From positions 1-15,530 of the forward strand of contig CAZHIX010000026.1 in the NCBI GenBank assembly GCA_964532715.1: 15,530 nucleotides of DNA. The letters are read 5' to 3'. Below are positions 1 to 5,752 of this stretch, in pieces. Made by a program: the position numbers and the translations under genes. The notes below the pieces were generated by a model. That model did not search any database and was not told the origin of the DNA. It was given only the letters and a program-made list of their open reading frames with translations. Within the stretch, counting starts at the first letter, position 1, and each line of letters starts with the position of its first letter. The stretch is from 1-14-0-10-45-29 sp964532715 (GTDB taxonomy: Archaea > Micrarchaeota > Micrarchaeia > Anstonellales > Anstonellaceae).

Positions 1-50
1 AAATTCATCCACGCGCTAAAGCGCATGGATTTCTTTCAAGCAAAGGCACA
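1..50 (-). mobile_element. IS200/IS605-like end hairpin (possible relic)
   Basis: Read on the minus strand, bases 30-7 form a 10-bp stem (ATCCATGCGC / GCGCGTGGAT, one G-T wobble) closed by a TTTA loop, followed by GAATTT. Stems with a CTTTAG-type apex followed by a short tail are typical of the right ends of IS200/IS605 (tnpB) elements, where the hairpin is also the 3' end of the omega-RNA. A minus-strand tnpB should lie at higher coordinates, but bases 50-475 contain none. This is therefore either a decayed or internally deleted copy, or an unrelated terminator hairpin. The family call is an inference from shape only. Confidence 0.4.
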
Positions 51-79
51 TTAAACCAATTGACTTGCTATTTACGAGA

Positions 80-124
80 TTACTGCGGATTTTGCTCTTT
101 TTGTTTTTTGTTCTTTTTGTCCAT
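80..124 (-). CDS. Possible 14-residue lysine-rich micro-ORF with strong ribosome site
   Basis: An ATG at 124-122 opens a 14-codon frame (MDKKNKKQKEQNPQ) ending in TAA at 82-80. It is preceded by GGGAGGTGA at 140-132, an almost perfect complement to the archaeal 16S rRNA 3' end, with a 7-base spacer. The frame stays open upstream to another ATG at 220-218 (46 codons in total), but only the inner ATG is correctly placed after the ribosome site. The product is charged, has no recognisable domain, and lies just before the hairpin at 30-7. It could be the truncated start of a lost gene, for example one removed with the body of the neighbouring element, rather than a functional peptide. Confidence 0.22.
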   Translation of the reverse strand: MDKKNKKQKEQNPQ

Positions 125-448
125 GGGAATTTCACCTCCCTTTTTGACAAATTTCACCCATTTGGGCCCATTAAACGGATGAGTATGAAAGCATAGCAAA
201 TGCGACATCTGATACGACATCTATCAACAAAACTAAACTATGAAACCTAGAATCAAATCATTACTCAACGGCCTTTTTGAAAAACCACCAGCTTGTTTGA
301 CAAAGTAGGTAGGTGTAAGAAATTTTTTAAATGATGAACATTATCAGACGGAAAGCTACGTCTTAAAAAAAACGATTATTAATGAACACCGTAAAGGACT
401 ATAGAAAATGGATTTGGATGTTTGTTGGAGGATAAACTGGGGATTGAA
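125..448. other. Intergenic stretch without a supported gene
   Basis: No convincing coding frame was seen in this stretch of more than 300 bases. It holds the ribosome site of the minus-strand micro-ORF (140-132), a 12-base near-tandem repeat beginning CGACATCT at 203 and 215, and a TATA-like TTTTTTAAAT at 323-332. A 23-codon plus-strand frame (408-479) has its TGA stop overlapping the ATPase start as ATGA, but its upstream AAAGGA is a poor ribosome site. The stretch probably holds the upstream regulatory region of the ABC operon plus remnants of a mobile element. Confidence 0.5.
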
Positions 449-456
449 TATAAATA
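449..456 (+). promoter_or_regulatory. TATA box of the ABC operon, leaderless
   Basis: TATAAATA at 449-456 has its centre about 24 bases before the ATG at 476. This is the normal archaeal TATA-to-transcription-start distance, so the transcript should start at or next to the start codon. The bases directly before the ATG contain no Shine-Dalgarno, which fits leaderless translation. Confidence 0.65.
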
Positions 457-475
457 AAACAAAAATAATCAAGTT

Positions 476-1156
476 ATGACTAAATCGTTTGAGTTAATTG
501 GGGTTGAAAAAGAATACGGTGGCGAAGTTTCATATCTTGCACTCAAAGGAATTGATATACTGATAAATAACGGAGGGTTTGTTTCAATTATCGGCCCATC
601 TGGTTCTGGAAAAAGCACATTGTTGCATATACTTGGATGTCTTGACAAACCTACAAAGGGTAGAATGCTTATTGATAGTCAGGAAGTTTCAAGACTTAAT
701 GATGATCAGCTTTCAAAAATACGACTTGAAAAAATCGGATTTATTTTTCAAGCATTTAATCTTGCACCTACTATGAGTGTTTTCAAAAATGTGGAATTAC
801 CATTGATAATCGCTGAAGAAGATAAAAAACAAAGAGAAAAAATTGTTAAAAAAAGTCTTGAGTTTGTCGGACTTTTAGATAAAATGCAAAATTTACCCTC
901 ACAACTTTCAGGTGGACAGAAACAAAGAGTTGCCGTTGCTAGGGCACTGGTGAATTCACCCCCAATAATTTTAGCAGATGAACCTACCGGCAACCTTGAT
1001 TCTGTTTCAAGTAAAGCGATAATAGAAATGATACAGAATTTGTCAAAAAAAGAAGGGAAAACGGTTGTGATAGTTACTCATGATTATGAAATTGCAAAAA
1101 AAGCAGATAGAATAATCACGATACGTGATGGTATTATTGATAAAAAGAGGGTTTGA
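476..1156 (+). CDS. MacB/LolD-type ABC transporter ATP-binding subunit
   Basis: This cytosolic ATPase should power the FtsX/MacB-type permease encoded two genes downstream. All ABC motifs are present in its 226 residues: Walker A GPSGSGKST at 40-48, Q-loop Gln92, signature LSGGQ at 144-148, Walker B IILADE at 164-169 followed by PTGNLDS, and the H-loop His202. The sequence around LADEPTGNLDS and a length near 225 residues are typical of the LolD/MacB/SalX ATPase group, which drives mechanotransmission or extrusion rather than classical import. The start is supported by a TATA box about 24 bases upstream and by the absence of a ribosome site (leaderless). The stop at 1154-1156 is one base from the next gene's ATG, so the genes are surely co-transcribed. 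The substrate cannot be told. Confidence 0.93.
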   Translation: MTKSFELIGVEKEYGGEVSYLALKGIDILINNGGFVSIIGPSGSGKSTLLHILGCLDKPTKGRMLIDSQEVSRLNDDQLSKIRLEKIGFIFQAFNLAPTMSVFKNVELPLIIAEEDKKQREKIVKKSLEFVGLLDKMQNLPSQLSGGQKQRVAVARALVNSPPIILADEPTGNLDSVSSKAIIEMIQNLSKKEGKTVVIVTHDYEIAKKADRIITIRDGIIDKKRV

Positions 1157-1157
1157 T

Positions 1158-2693
1158 ATGGATATAAAATATTTGATTATTTTGACAGTTTTGCTTCCGA
1201 CATTTGTGTCTGCGGGAGCGATACTAAGTATAGAAGACGTTGCATCTACACCAGAAGATGTTTATGCGGGTGCTTTTGGTTATATTACATTTGGAGTGAA
1301 AAATACAGGGACTGCAATTGCTGAATCAGTAAATATTTATTACACGCTTGATGGGGTAAGTAATCAACTTGCAATTGGAGATATTGCAAAAGAATCGTCT
1401 GCACAAGTCTCAGTTCCATTTAGAGTTTCAAATAATTCTGCAGGTACACTTCAAGTTCAGACAATTTATGTTTATTATCAAGACGAAGATTCTAGCACTA
1501 TTAAAAAAACATCATTATCATACCCAATAACAGTAGGGAACTTAAATCCATTTAGAATAAGCACAGTTGACGAATCTATAACTGCAACTGCTGGGGAAAA
1601 AATTACAATAAAAGTAAAGATTGAATGTAATGAAAATAATTTGAATAATGTTAATATAAAAACAGCTAATGATTCGGATTTTTCAATAGTTGGAAGTAAT
1701 GGGATAGGCGTAGGAAATCTTGTAAATGGTCAAACAAAGGATACTGAGCTTCAATTTATATCAGATTCTAATATCAGCCCTGGAAAATACAATATACCTA
1801 TAGTGGTTGAATATCAAAATTCTTTGAGCCAATTATATCAAGAGGAGTTGAATGTTGGGCCGATAAATATAGTTTCTGCATCTCAGCAATTTAGAGTAAG
1901 TTTAACTCCAAAAAATACTGCAGAGGTCGGAGATGAAGTAGAATTTGAACTTTCAGTTGAAAATTCTGCAAGCGAACCATCTACAGTCACGCTTACAATT
2001 GGTAGTACAGATCAGTTTACACCAATAGGAGTTCAGACTATTTACTTTGATAAAATTCAACCTGAACAAACACAAAAACAGACCATTAGTATTGGAATTG
2101 CTCCAAGTATATCATCAGGATATTATTCTTTACCAATTAGTTTGTTAAGTGAATCTGGACAAAGCACAGAGTACCAAGTTGGAATTTCGGTTCACGCAAC
2201 TGCTCAGCTCAAGATTACAACAGATTCTTCAAGTACTACAAGAAGAATACAGATTGCAAATACAGGGAATACGAATATAAGAAGTTTATATGTAAAAATG
2301 AAAGATTCATCTGCAAAAACATTAAGTGAGACACTTGTTGGAACTTTAGATGTGGATGATTTTGATTATGTGGATATTGATAGTGGTGCAACTACAGTTG
2401 AACTAAGCTTCAAAGATAATAACAACAAAGAGCATACAATCACAAATAAAATAGAAACGACTAGTTTTGCGTTTGGATTTGGTTCAGATACTGAATCTGA
2501 CACTAACACCAATGCTACAAGTCAGATGCAGAATATGAGAGGTGGACCTGCAGGTAGTTTAAGCAGTCTTACAAATGTCGGTAGAGGAACAGATTGGTTT
2601 GGACTTGTACTATATGCAGTAGGGGGTATAATGATTGTAGTTATTGCATATTTTGCATATAAAAAGTATTACAAGAAGGTGGCTAAAAAATGA
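1158..2693 (+). CDS. Secreted S-layer/CARDB-like protein with C-terminal membrane anchor
   Basis: The protein has 511 residues from the ATG at 1158, preceded by AGAGGGT at 1146-1152. A longer frame from 1125 overlaps the ATPase and would hide the signal peptide. Residues 1-19 form a Sec signal ending FVSA. Beta-rich Ig-like repeats follow, roughly 25-130, 131-245, 250-355 and 358-440. The first has the 'VKNTGTAIAESVNIYYTLD' pattern of CARDB/COG1361 S-layer-type domains. A Ser/Thr/Asn/Gly-rich linker leads to one helix (about 483-505) and a Lys-rich tail, so almost the whole protein should be outside the cell. Several N-x-S/T sequons are present and only one Cys. It overlaps the permease by ATGA, and likely serves as the extracellular partner of the transporter, perhaps in the place taken by MacA in bacteria. 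That role is inferred from position. Confidence 0.8.
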   Translation: MDIKYLIILTVLLPTFVSAGAILSIEDVASTPEDVYAGAFGYITFGVKNTGTAIAESVNIYYTLDGVSNQLAIGDIAKESSAQVSVPFRVSNNSAGTLQVQTIYVYYQDEDSSTIKKTSLSYPITVGNLNPFRISTVDESITATAGEKITIKVKIECNENNLNNVNIKTANDSDFSIVGSNGIGVGNLVNGQTKDTELQFISDSNISPGKYNIPIVVEYQNSLSQLYQEELNVGPINIVSASQQFRVSLTPKNTAEVGDEVEFELSVENSASEPSTVTLTIGSTDQFTPIGVQTIYFDKIQPEQTQKQTISIGIAPSISSGYYSLPISLLSESGQSTEYQVGISVHATAQLKITTDSSSTTRRIQIANTGNTNIRSLYVKMKDSSAKTLSETLVGTLDVDDFDYVDIDSGATTVELSFKDNNNKEHTITNKIETTSFAFGFGSDTESDTNTNATSQMQNMRGGPAGSLSSLTNVGRGTDWFGLVLYAVGGIMIVVIAYFAYKKYYKKVAKK

Positions 2694-3928
2694 AGAACAA
2701 TGAGATTTTAGCACTTGCACTTAATTCAGTAAGACATAGAAATTTGCGTTCATGGCTTGCTATACTTGGAATAGTCATAGGTGTTGCGTCAGTAGTAATA
2801 TTCATTTCCATCAGTATGGGGATGAACGCTCAAGTAGAGGAGAATCTAGGAGGTCTTGGAGGGAATTTGATATCTATAAGTGCAGGAGGTGCAAGAGCAG
2901 GTTCAATGTTTTCGTTTGGAGGAGGAGGCCCACCGGGTGGTGGGGCAGGAGTCATGGCTCAAAGTTCAGATACAAGTGAGCTCACGTTTAGACAGGCGGA
3001 AGAATTATGGGACGTTGAGGGGGTTCTGGCGGTGGATGCAAGGCTCTCAGAGAGAGTAGATGTGACATACAAGGACAAACAATCAAGCATGACAGTAGTT
3101 GGAACGGATCCGGAAGTATTTGAACAGACAATCGGCACTGAGCTTGAAAGCGGGCGCATGCTTGAACCCGGAGACCGGGGAGCAGTTGTGCTTGGCAATT
3201 TCGTGCAGGAAAGAGTATTTGATGGAGAAGATATGCTTGGAAGACAGATAAAAATAGATGGAAAACAATTCAAGGTCGTGGGGATTCTTGAGTCTGCAGG
3301 TATGTCGGTAACAAATCCGGACAATAGTTTATTCATTTCCATAGATGCGGCAAAAGACTTATTTAATGAGAAGAAAGTTGTAAGTTCCGTGGTTGTTGCG
3401 GCTAATGAGAGTTATGAGCCACGGGATGTTGCGGACTCGATTGAAGTTGAATTGAGAGATATAAGGAGGGTTTCTGAAAAAGATCAGGACTTTACAGTTA
3501 CTACTGCAAGCTCAATTACAAGTACAGTTTCTAGCATAACAGATACGCTTGGAATGTTTTTAGTAGGGATTGCATCTATCTCACTCATAGTAGGTGGAGT
3601 TGGAGTTGCAAATGCAATGTTTACAAGTGTTTTAGAACAGACCAGATATATTGGAGTTTTGAAATCGCTTGGTACAAAAAATAATGAAGTGATAAAATTA
3701 TTTCTTTTTGAGTCAGTGATTATTGGTTTTGCAGGGGGGATGATTGGGATTGTTCTTAGTTTATTTGCGTCCCAAATAATCGTAATGCTTGGTTTACCAA
3801 GTAAGATGACGGTTGAGGTGATATTACTTGCTACTGGGTTTTCAATCGTAATTGGTGCGATATCTGGATTTTTTCCAGCAAGACAAGCATCGAAAGTTTT
3901 GCCAGTTGAAAGTTTGAGGTATGAGTAG
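2690..3928 (+). CDS. MacB/FtsX-family ABC transporter permease
   Basis: The 412-residue permease has the MacB layout: an N-terminal helix (about 20-43, before MGMNAQVEENL), a large extracellular MacB periplasmic-core-like domain (about 45-270), then three C-terminal helices forming the FtsX domain (about 285-310, 335-360, 375-395), ending PARQASKVLPVESLRYE as is usual for this family. The start ATG overlaps the previous stop (ATGA) and follows AGAAGGTGG at 2674-2682. It should form a homodimer with the ATPase encoded at 476. A Gly/Pro-rich insert (about residues 52-88) precedes the core domain. The DNA coding for the core domain, about 2980-3450, is visibly richer in G and C than the membrane-segment DNA on both sides. 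Export of a lipid, peptide or envelope component is likely, but the substrate is unknown. Confidence 0.9.
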   Translation: MKNNEILALALNSVRHRNLRSWLAILGIVIGVASVVIFISISMGMNAQVEENLGGLGGNLISISAGGARAGSMFSFGGGGPPGGGAGVMAQSSDTSELTFRQAEELWDVEGVLAVDARLSERVDVTYKDKQSSMTVVGTDPEVFEQTIGTELESGRMLEPGDRGAVVLGNFVQERVFDGEDMLGRQIKIDGKQFKVVGILESAGMSVTNPDNSLFISIDAAKDLFNEKKVVSSVVVAANESYEPRDVADSIEVELRDIRRVSEKDQDFTVTTASSITSTVSSITDTLGMFLVGIASISLIVGGVGVANAMFTSVLEQTRYIGVLKSLGTKNNEVIKLFLFESVIIGFAGGMIGIVLSLFASQIIVMLGLPSKMTVEVILLATGFSIVIGAISGFFPARQASKVLPVESLRYE

Positions 3929-3940
3929 TGAGGAGATAAA

Positions 3941-4033
3941 ATGAGAATAACGGTTGTAATTTCAATATTTGTATTTTTGCTTATTATGATGTTGGGATGC
4001 ATTAGAATTTGGCAGATTATTAATGGAGAGTAG
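3941..4033 (+). CDS. 30-residue membrane or lipoprotein-like peptide
   Basis: The frame starts at ATG 3941, 12 bases after the permease stop, behind a good ribosome site (GAGGAGAT at 3930-3937). The product starts MRITVVISIFVFLLIMMLGC and ends at 4033. Residues 4-19 are strongly hydrophobic and end in LGC, so it is either a single-span membrane peptide or a lipobox-like signal with Cys20 followed by only ten residues. Position and ribosome site argue for real translation as part of the ABC operon. No family is recognised. A small accessory subunit of the transporter is possible, but that is inference only. Confidence 0.5.
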   Translation: MRITVVISIFVFLLIMMLGCIRIWQIINGE

Positions 4034-4103
4034 AATATGAATGGTTAAATTGTTTGAATGAAAAATTAGGAGATAGACTTAGATTAATTTAGAGGTGGTA
4101 AAT

Positions 4104-4598
4104 ATGATAGAAAACAAAGTTTTAGTTGGGATAGTGTTTATTGCATTGATTGGAAGCACATTTGCATTTTTTGAGCAAAGGACGAATAATAAAAAGGATG
4201 TACCTGAGCAAATTCGATTTGAAATGATGCATGCGCTACAGGCTGGAGATTATAGTACTGCTAAGAGTTTGCAAATAGAATATGCAATTGGCCCACACTG
4301 GCTTGCAATTGCAGACGATGAACTTATAGAATTGAAATCTGAGATGTATAAGATGATTGAACAAAAAGATTATGAAACTGTAGCTAAATTGAAAGAGCAA
4401 ATACAGCAAAAAATGCAGACGATTGCAAAGGAAAATGGATTTGAGAACAGAACGAATGGACAGATGAAAAAAAACGATAGCCCAAATAATGAATTTGCGA
4501 TAAGAGAGGGTAGGATTAAGAGTCAATGTGAGAATGAAAATTGTACGCTTGGGACGAATAAAAGAATGTTTAGACATTTGAGAGTAGATGTAGAATAA
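4104..4598 (+). CDS. Secreted alpha-helical protein with two DY-type helical repeats
   Basis: ATG 4104 is chosen because AGAGGTGG at 4091-4098 ends 5 bases before it. The in-frame GTG at 4095 lies inside that ribosome site. The 164-residue product has a signal peptide (hydrophobic residues about 6-21, ending STFAFFEQ). The mature part is mostly helical and charged. Two similar segments, ALQAGDYSTAKSLQ and MIEQKDYETVAKLKEQI, resemble each other and loosely the UVR-like helical pattern. The C-terminal part has two Cys residues within QCENENC. No family name can be given. It follows the ABC operon by about 70 bases after the 30-residue peptide and is followed by a T-rich terminator, so it is probably the last gene of that unit. 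Confidence 0.6.
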   Translation: MIENKVLVGIVFIALIGSTFAFFEQRTNNKKDVPEQIRFEMMHALQAGDYSTAKSLQIEYAIGPHWLAIADDELIELKSEMYKMIEQKDYETVAKLKEQIQQKMQTIAKENGFENRTNGQMKKNDSPNNEFAIREGRIKSQCENENCTLGTNKRMFRHLRVDVE

Positions 4599-4609
4599 AC
4601 ATTCAACCA

Positions 4610-4624
4610 TTTTTTTTATTTTTT
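4610..4624 (+). terminator. T-rich terminator after the ABC operon
   Basis: A run of eight T, one A and six T lies 12 bases after the TAA at 4598, without a hairpin, as expected for archaeal factor-independent termination. It runs directly into the TATA box of the next gene. Confidence 0.5.
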
Positions 4625-4630
4625 AAATAT
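4621..4630 (+). promoter_or_regulatory. TATA box of the winged-helix regulator gene, leaderless
   Basis: TTTTAAATAT is centred about 25 bases before ATG 4651. No ribosome site precedes the ATG, so a leaderless transcript is expected. The box overlaps the previous operon's T-tract. Confidence 0.6.
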
Positions 4631-4650
4631 ATGTGCAGTAAGCTGGTTTA

Positions 4651-4962
4651 ATGGATGCAAAAACGAGAGTTGTGTTCTGGCTTTTGAACGCTACAAAAGG
4701 TGGGCCCACACGAATTAGACTTTTGACTAAATTGAGAGCTAAGCCCATGAATATTCGTCAACTTGCAATAAGTGCATCTGTAGATTACAAAACAGCTCAA
4801 ACACACGTAGAGCTACTTGTGAAAAATGGTATTTTAGACGCAATGGGGAAGGGTTATGGTTCTATGTATTTTATTTCTTCAGAATATGAACAAAACCAGA
4901 TGCTTAATGAATTGATAAATGGAGGTAATGTAAATGCAAAAAAGAAGCGAGGATGTGTCTAA
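4651..4962 (+). CDS. Winged-helix transcription regulator (ArsR-like fold)
   Basis: The 103-residue protein has the pattern of archaeal winged-helix regulators. A first helix is followed by 'RIRLLTKL', the helix-turn-helix 'PMNIRQLAISASVDYKTAQTHVELLVKNGIL' spans about 32-63, and the wing 'GYGSMYFISSEYEQ' about 68-82. The 'hLKxLxxxGil' end of the recognition helix is the family hallmark. There is no obvious metal or ligand site. The gene is leaderless, and its 3' end overlaps the membrane protein gene by 29 bases, so the two are co-translated. The regulator may control its own operon or respond to the membrane partner. That is inference from gene order. Confidence 0.8.
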   Translation: MDAKTRVVFWLLNATKGGPTRIRLLTKLRAKPMNIRQLAISASVDYKTAQTHVELLVKNGILDAMGKGYGSMYFISSEYEQNQMLNELINGGNVNAKKKRGCV

Positions 4963-5389
4963 AATGCAGACTCAAAAGATCTTGAATAATAAAAATAATG
5001 GGTATGCAATAAAGGCTACCGTCGGTACGTTAGCAATATTTGTTTTTGGAATATTGGTGTTCTTTGCTGCAGACTTGATATTCCCGTTTAGAAAAGGACC
5101 GATGATGATGCCGATTATACAGAATTTATTTTTGCTTGTGACCTTATTATCTACAGTTGCACTTGGATTTAGCTTGTACCTTATTTACACTTATCTCAAG
5201 AATTATCTTGAAGTAAAAAATGAGCTCATGCTCGGTTTGCTTTTAGCAGTTTGTGCGTTTATGATGTTTGCAATATCTACAAACCCAATAATGCAACATG
5301 CGTTTGGACAAAGCGGAGTGTTCTCAGTCATCGCATTGGTGTTTGCATGCGTGGCACTTGGGGCACTTGTTTGGATTTCTGCCAAATGA
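4934..5389 (+). CDS. Four-helix membrane protein of unknown function
   Basis: The start ATG 4934 has GGAGGT at 4921-4926 with a 7-base spacer. An alternative ATG at 4964 has a weaker, more distant site. The 151-residue product has a polar N-terminus and four predicted membrane helices at about 28-50, 60-83, 95-113 and 122-149. Short basic/acidic loops (LKNYLEVKNE) separate helices 2 and 3. No catalytic motif is visible and no family is recognised. It is read in a different frame through the last 29 bases of the winged-helix gene, the usual mark of a tightly coupled regulator/membrane pair. Similar HTH-plus-small-membrane-protein pairs are common in archaea, and the membrane partner may sense a signal or sequester the regulator. 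Confidence 0.65.
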   Translation: MQKRSEDVSKMQTQKILNNKNNGYAIKATVGTLAIFVFGILVFFAADLIFPFRKGPMMMPIIQNLFLLVTLLSTVALGFSLYLIYTYLKNYLEVKNELMLGLLLAVCAFMMFAISTNPIMQHAFGQSGVFSVIALVFACVALGALVWISAK

Positions 5390-5394
5390 GAAGC

Positions 5395-5412
5395 TTTTTA
5401 TTTTATTATTTA
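5395..5412 (+). terminator. T-rich terminator after the regulator/membrane pair
   Basis: The stretch 5395-5412 is almost all T (TTTTTATTTTATTATTTA) and begins 6 bases after the TGA at 5387-5389. No hairpin is needed or seen. Confidence 0.45.
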
Positions 5413-5425
5413 CCCTATCTAATCC

Positions 5426-5478
5426 TTGCACATGCACGCAAACTGAATTTTTGCACTTTTTGTTGTGCAATATAAAAA
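5426..5478 (+). promoter_or_regulatory. Upstream region of tRNA-Gly: TTGCAC repeats and TATAAAAA
   Basis: TTGCAC occurs at 5426-5431 and 5451-5456, and its inverse GTGCAA at 5465-5470. The last two form a 6-bp inverted repeat with an 8-base gap. TATAAAAA follows at 5471-5478. This box ends only 11 bases before the mature tRNA 5' end, closer than the usual 20 or more. Either the real box is the T-rich AATTTTTG near 5446 or the tRNA has almost no leader. The motif cluster may be a regulatory site or chance. Confidence 0.35.
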
Positions 5479-5489
5479 CGGCTTTTGAA

Positions 5490-5563
5490 GCGTCTGTCGT
5501 TCAACCTGGTTAGGACTCTAGCCTTCCAAGCTAGTAATGCGGGTTCAAATCCCGCCGGACGCA
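5490..5563 (+). tRNA. tRNA-Gly (anticodon UCC)
   Basis: A complete cloverleaf is present. The acceptor is GCGTCTG 5490-5496 with CGGACGC 5556-5562 (one G-T pair). The D stem is GTTC/GGAC (5499-5502/5513-5516) with A14, GG and A21 in the loop. The anticodon stem is CTAGC/GCTAG (5518-5522/5530-5534) with loop CTTCCAA, placing the anticodon TCC at 5525-5527. The variable loop is TAAT. The T stem is GCGGG/CCCGC (5539-5543/5551-5555) with loop TTCAAAT. It reads GGA glycine codons and probably GGG. The discriminator A73 (5563) and the C2:G71 pair fit archaeal glycyl-tRNA identity. CCA is not encoded and there is no intron. The last 15 bases recur 88 bases downstream in a structured repeat. Confidence 0.96.
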
Positions 5564-5577
5564 CTCACTATCGTTCG

Positions 5578-5651
5578 TGCGCCAGCTAAAATCGCTTTGG
5601 GCGATTTTGGCTCCCCAGTCGCTAATGCGCCTGAGGATCCCGCCGGACGCA
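5578..5651 (+). repeat. Structured repeat unit 1, carrying a copy of the tRNA-Gly 3' end
   Basis: This 74-nt unit folds as a closed junction. The closing stem is TGCG-CC 5578-5583 with GG-A-CGCA 5645-5651, with A5647 bulged. Hairpin 1 is a 12-bp stem (5584-5595 with 5601-5612, loop TTTGG). Hairpin 2 is CC-CAG-T-CGC (5614-5622) with GCG-C-CTG-A-GG (5627-5636), loop TAAT. Its last 15 bases (5637-5651) are identical to the end of tRNA-Gly, and TAATGCG (5623-5629) also matches the tRNA at the same 88-base offset. The unit is far richer in G and C than its surroundings. It could be a 3' trailer RNA, a degenerate tRNA duplication or a small mobile repeat. Confidence 0.6.
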
Positions 5652-5669
5652 TCTTCACTTGCACTTTTA

Positions 5670-5744
5670 TGCACCGGCTTAAAATTTTTTCAAAATTTTG
5701 GCTCCCCGGCCTGCTTTGGCAGTCTGATGGTCCCTCCGGATGCA
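5670..5744 (+). repeat. Structured repeat unit 2, same fold as unit 1
   Basis: This 75-nt unit has the same architecture as unit 1. The closing stem is TGCACCGG 5670-5677 with CCGG-A-TGCA 5736-5744 and the same bulged A. Hairpin 1 is AAAATTTT/AAAATTTT (5681-5688/5692-5699) plus two G-T pairs. Hairpin 2 is CC-CGG-C-CTGC (5705-5714) with GCAG-T-CTG-AT-GG (5719-5730). Against unit 1, one closing-stem pair changes G-C to A-T and three hairpin-1 pairs change together, so pairing is kept while sequence diverges. GGCTCCCC follows hairpin 1 in both units. A T-rich stretch from 5747 could terminate a transcript that starts at the tRNA. Confidence 0.6.
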
Positions 5745-5752
5745 AACTTATT

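Noticed and set aside
408..479. 23-codon frame whose stop overlaps the ATPase start (ATGA)
   Set aside because: Weak ribosome site, no recognisable content, and the TATA box at 449-456 supports a transcript that starts after it.
1125..1157. Upstream start of the S-layer-like protein
   Set aside because: It would place charged residues before the signal peptide and overlap the ATPase. The ATG at 1158 has a proper ribosome site.
3484..4002. Long minus-strand ORF opposite the permease C-terminus
   Set aside because: A shadow of the real permease frame. No motifs, promoter or ribosome site.
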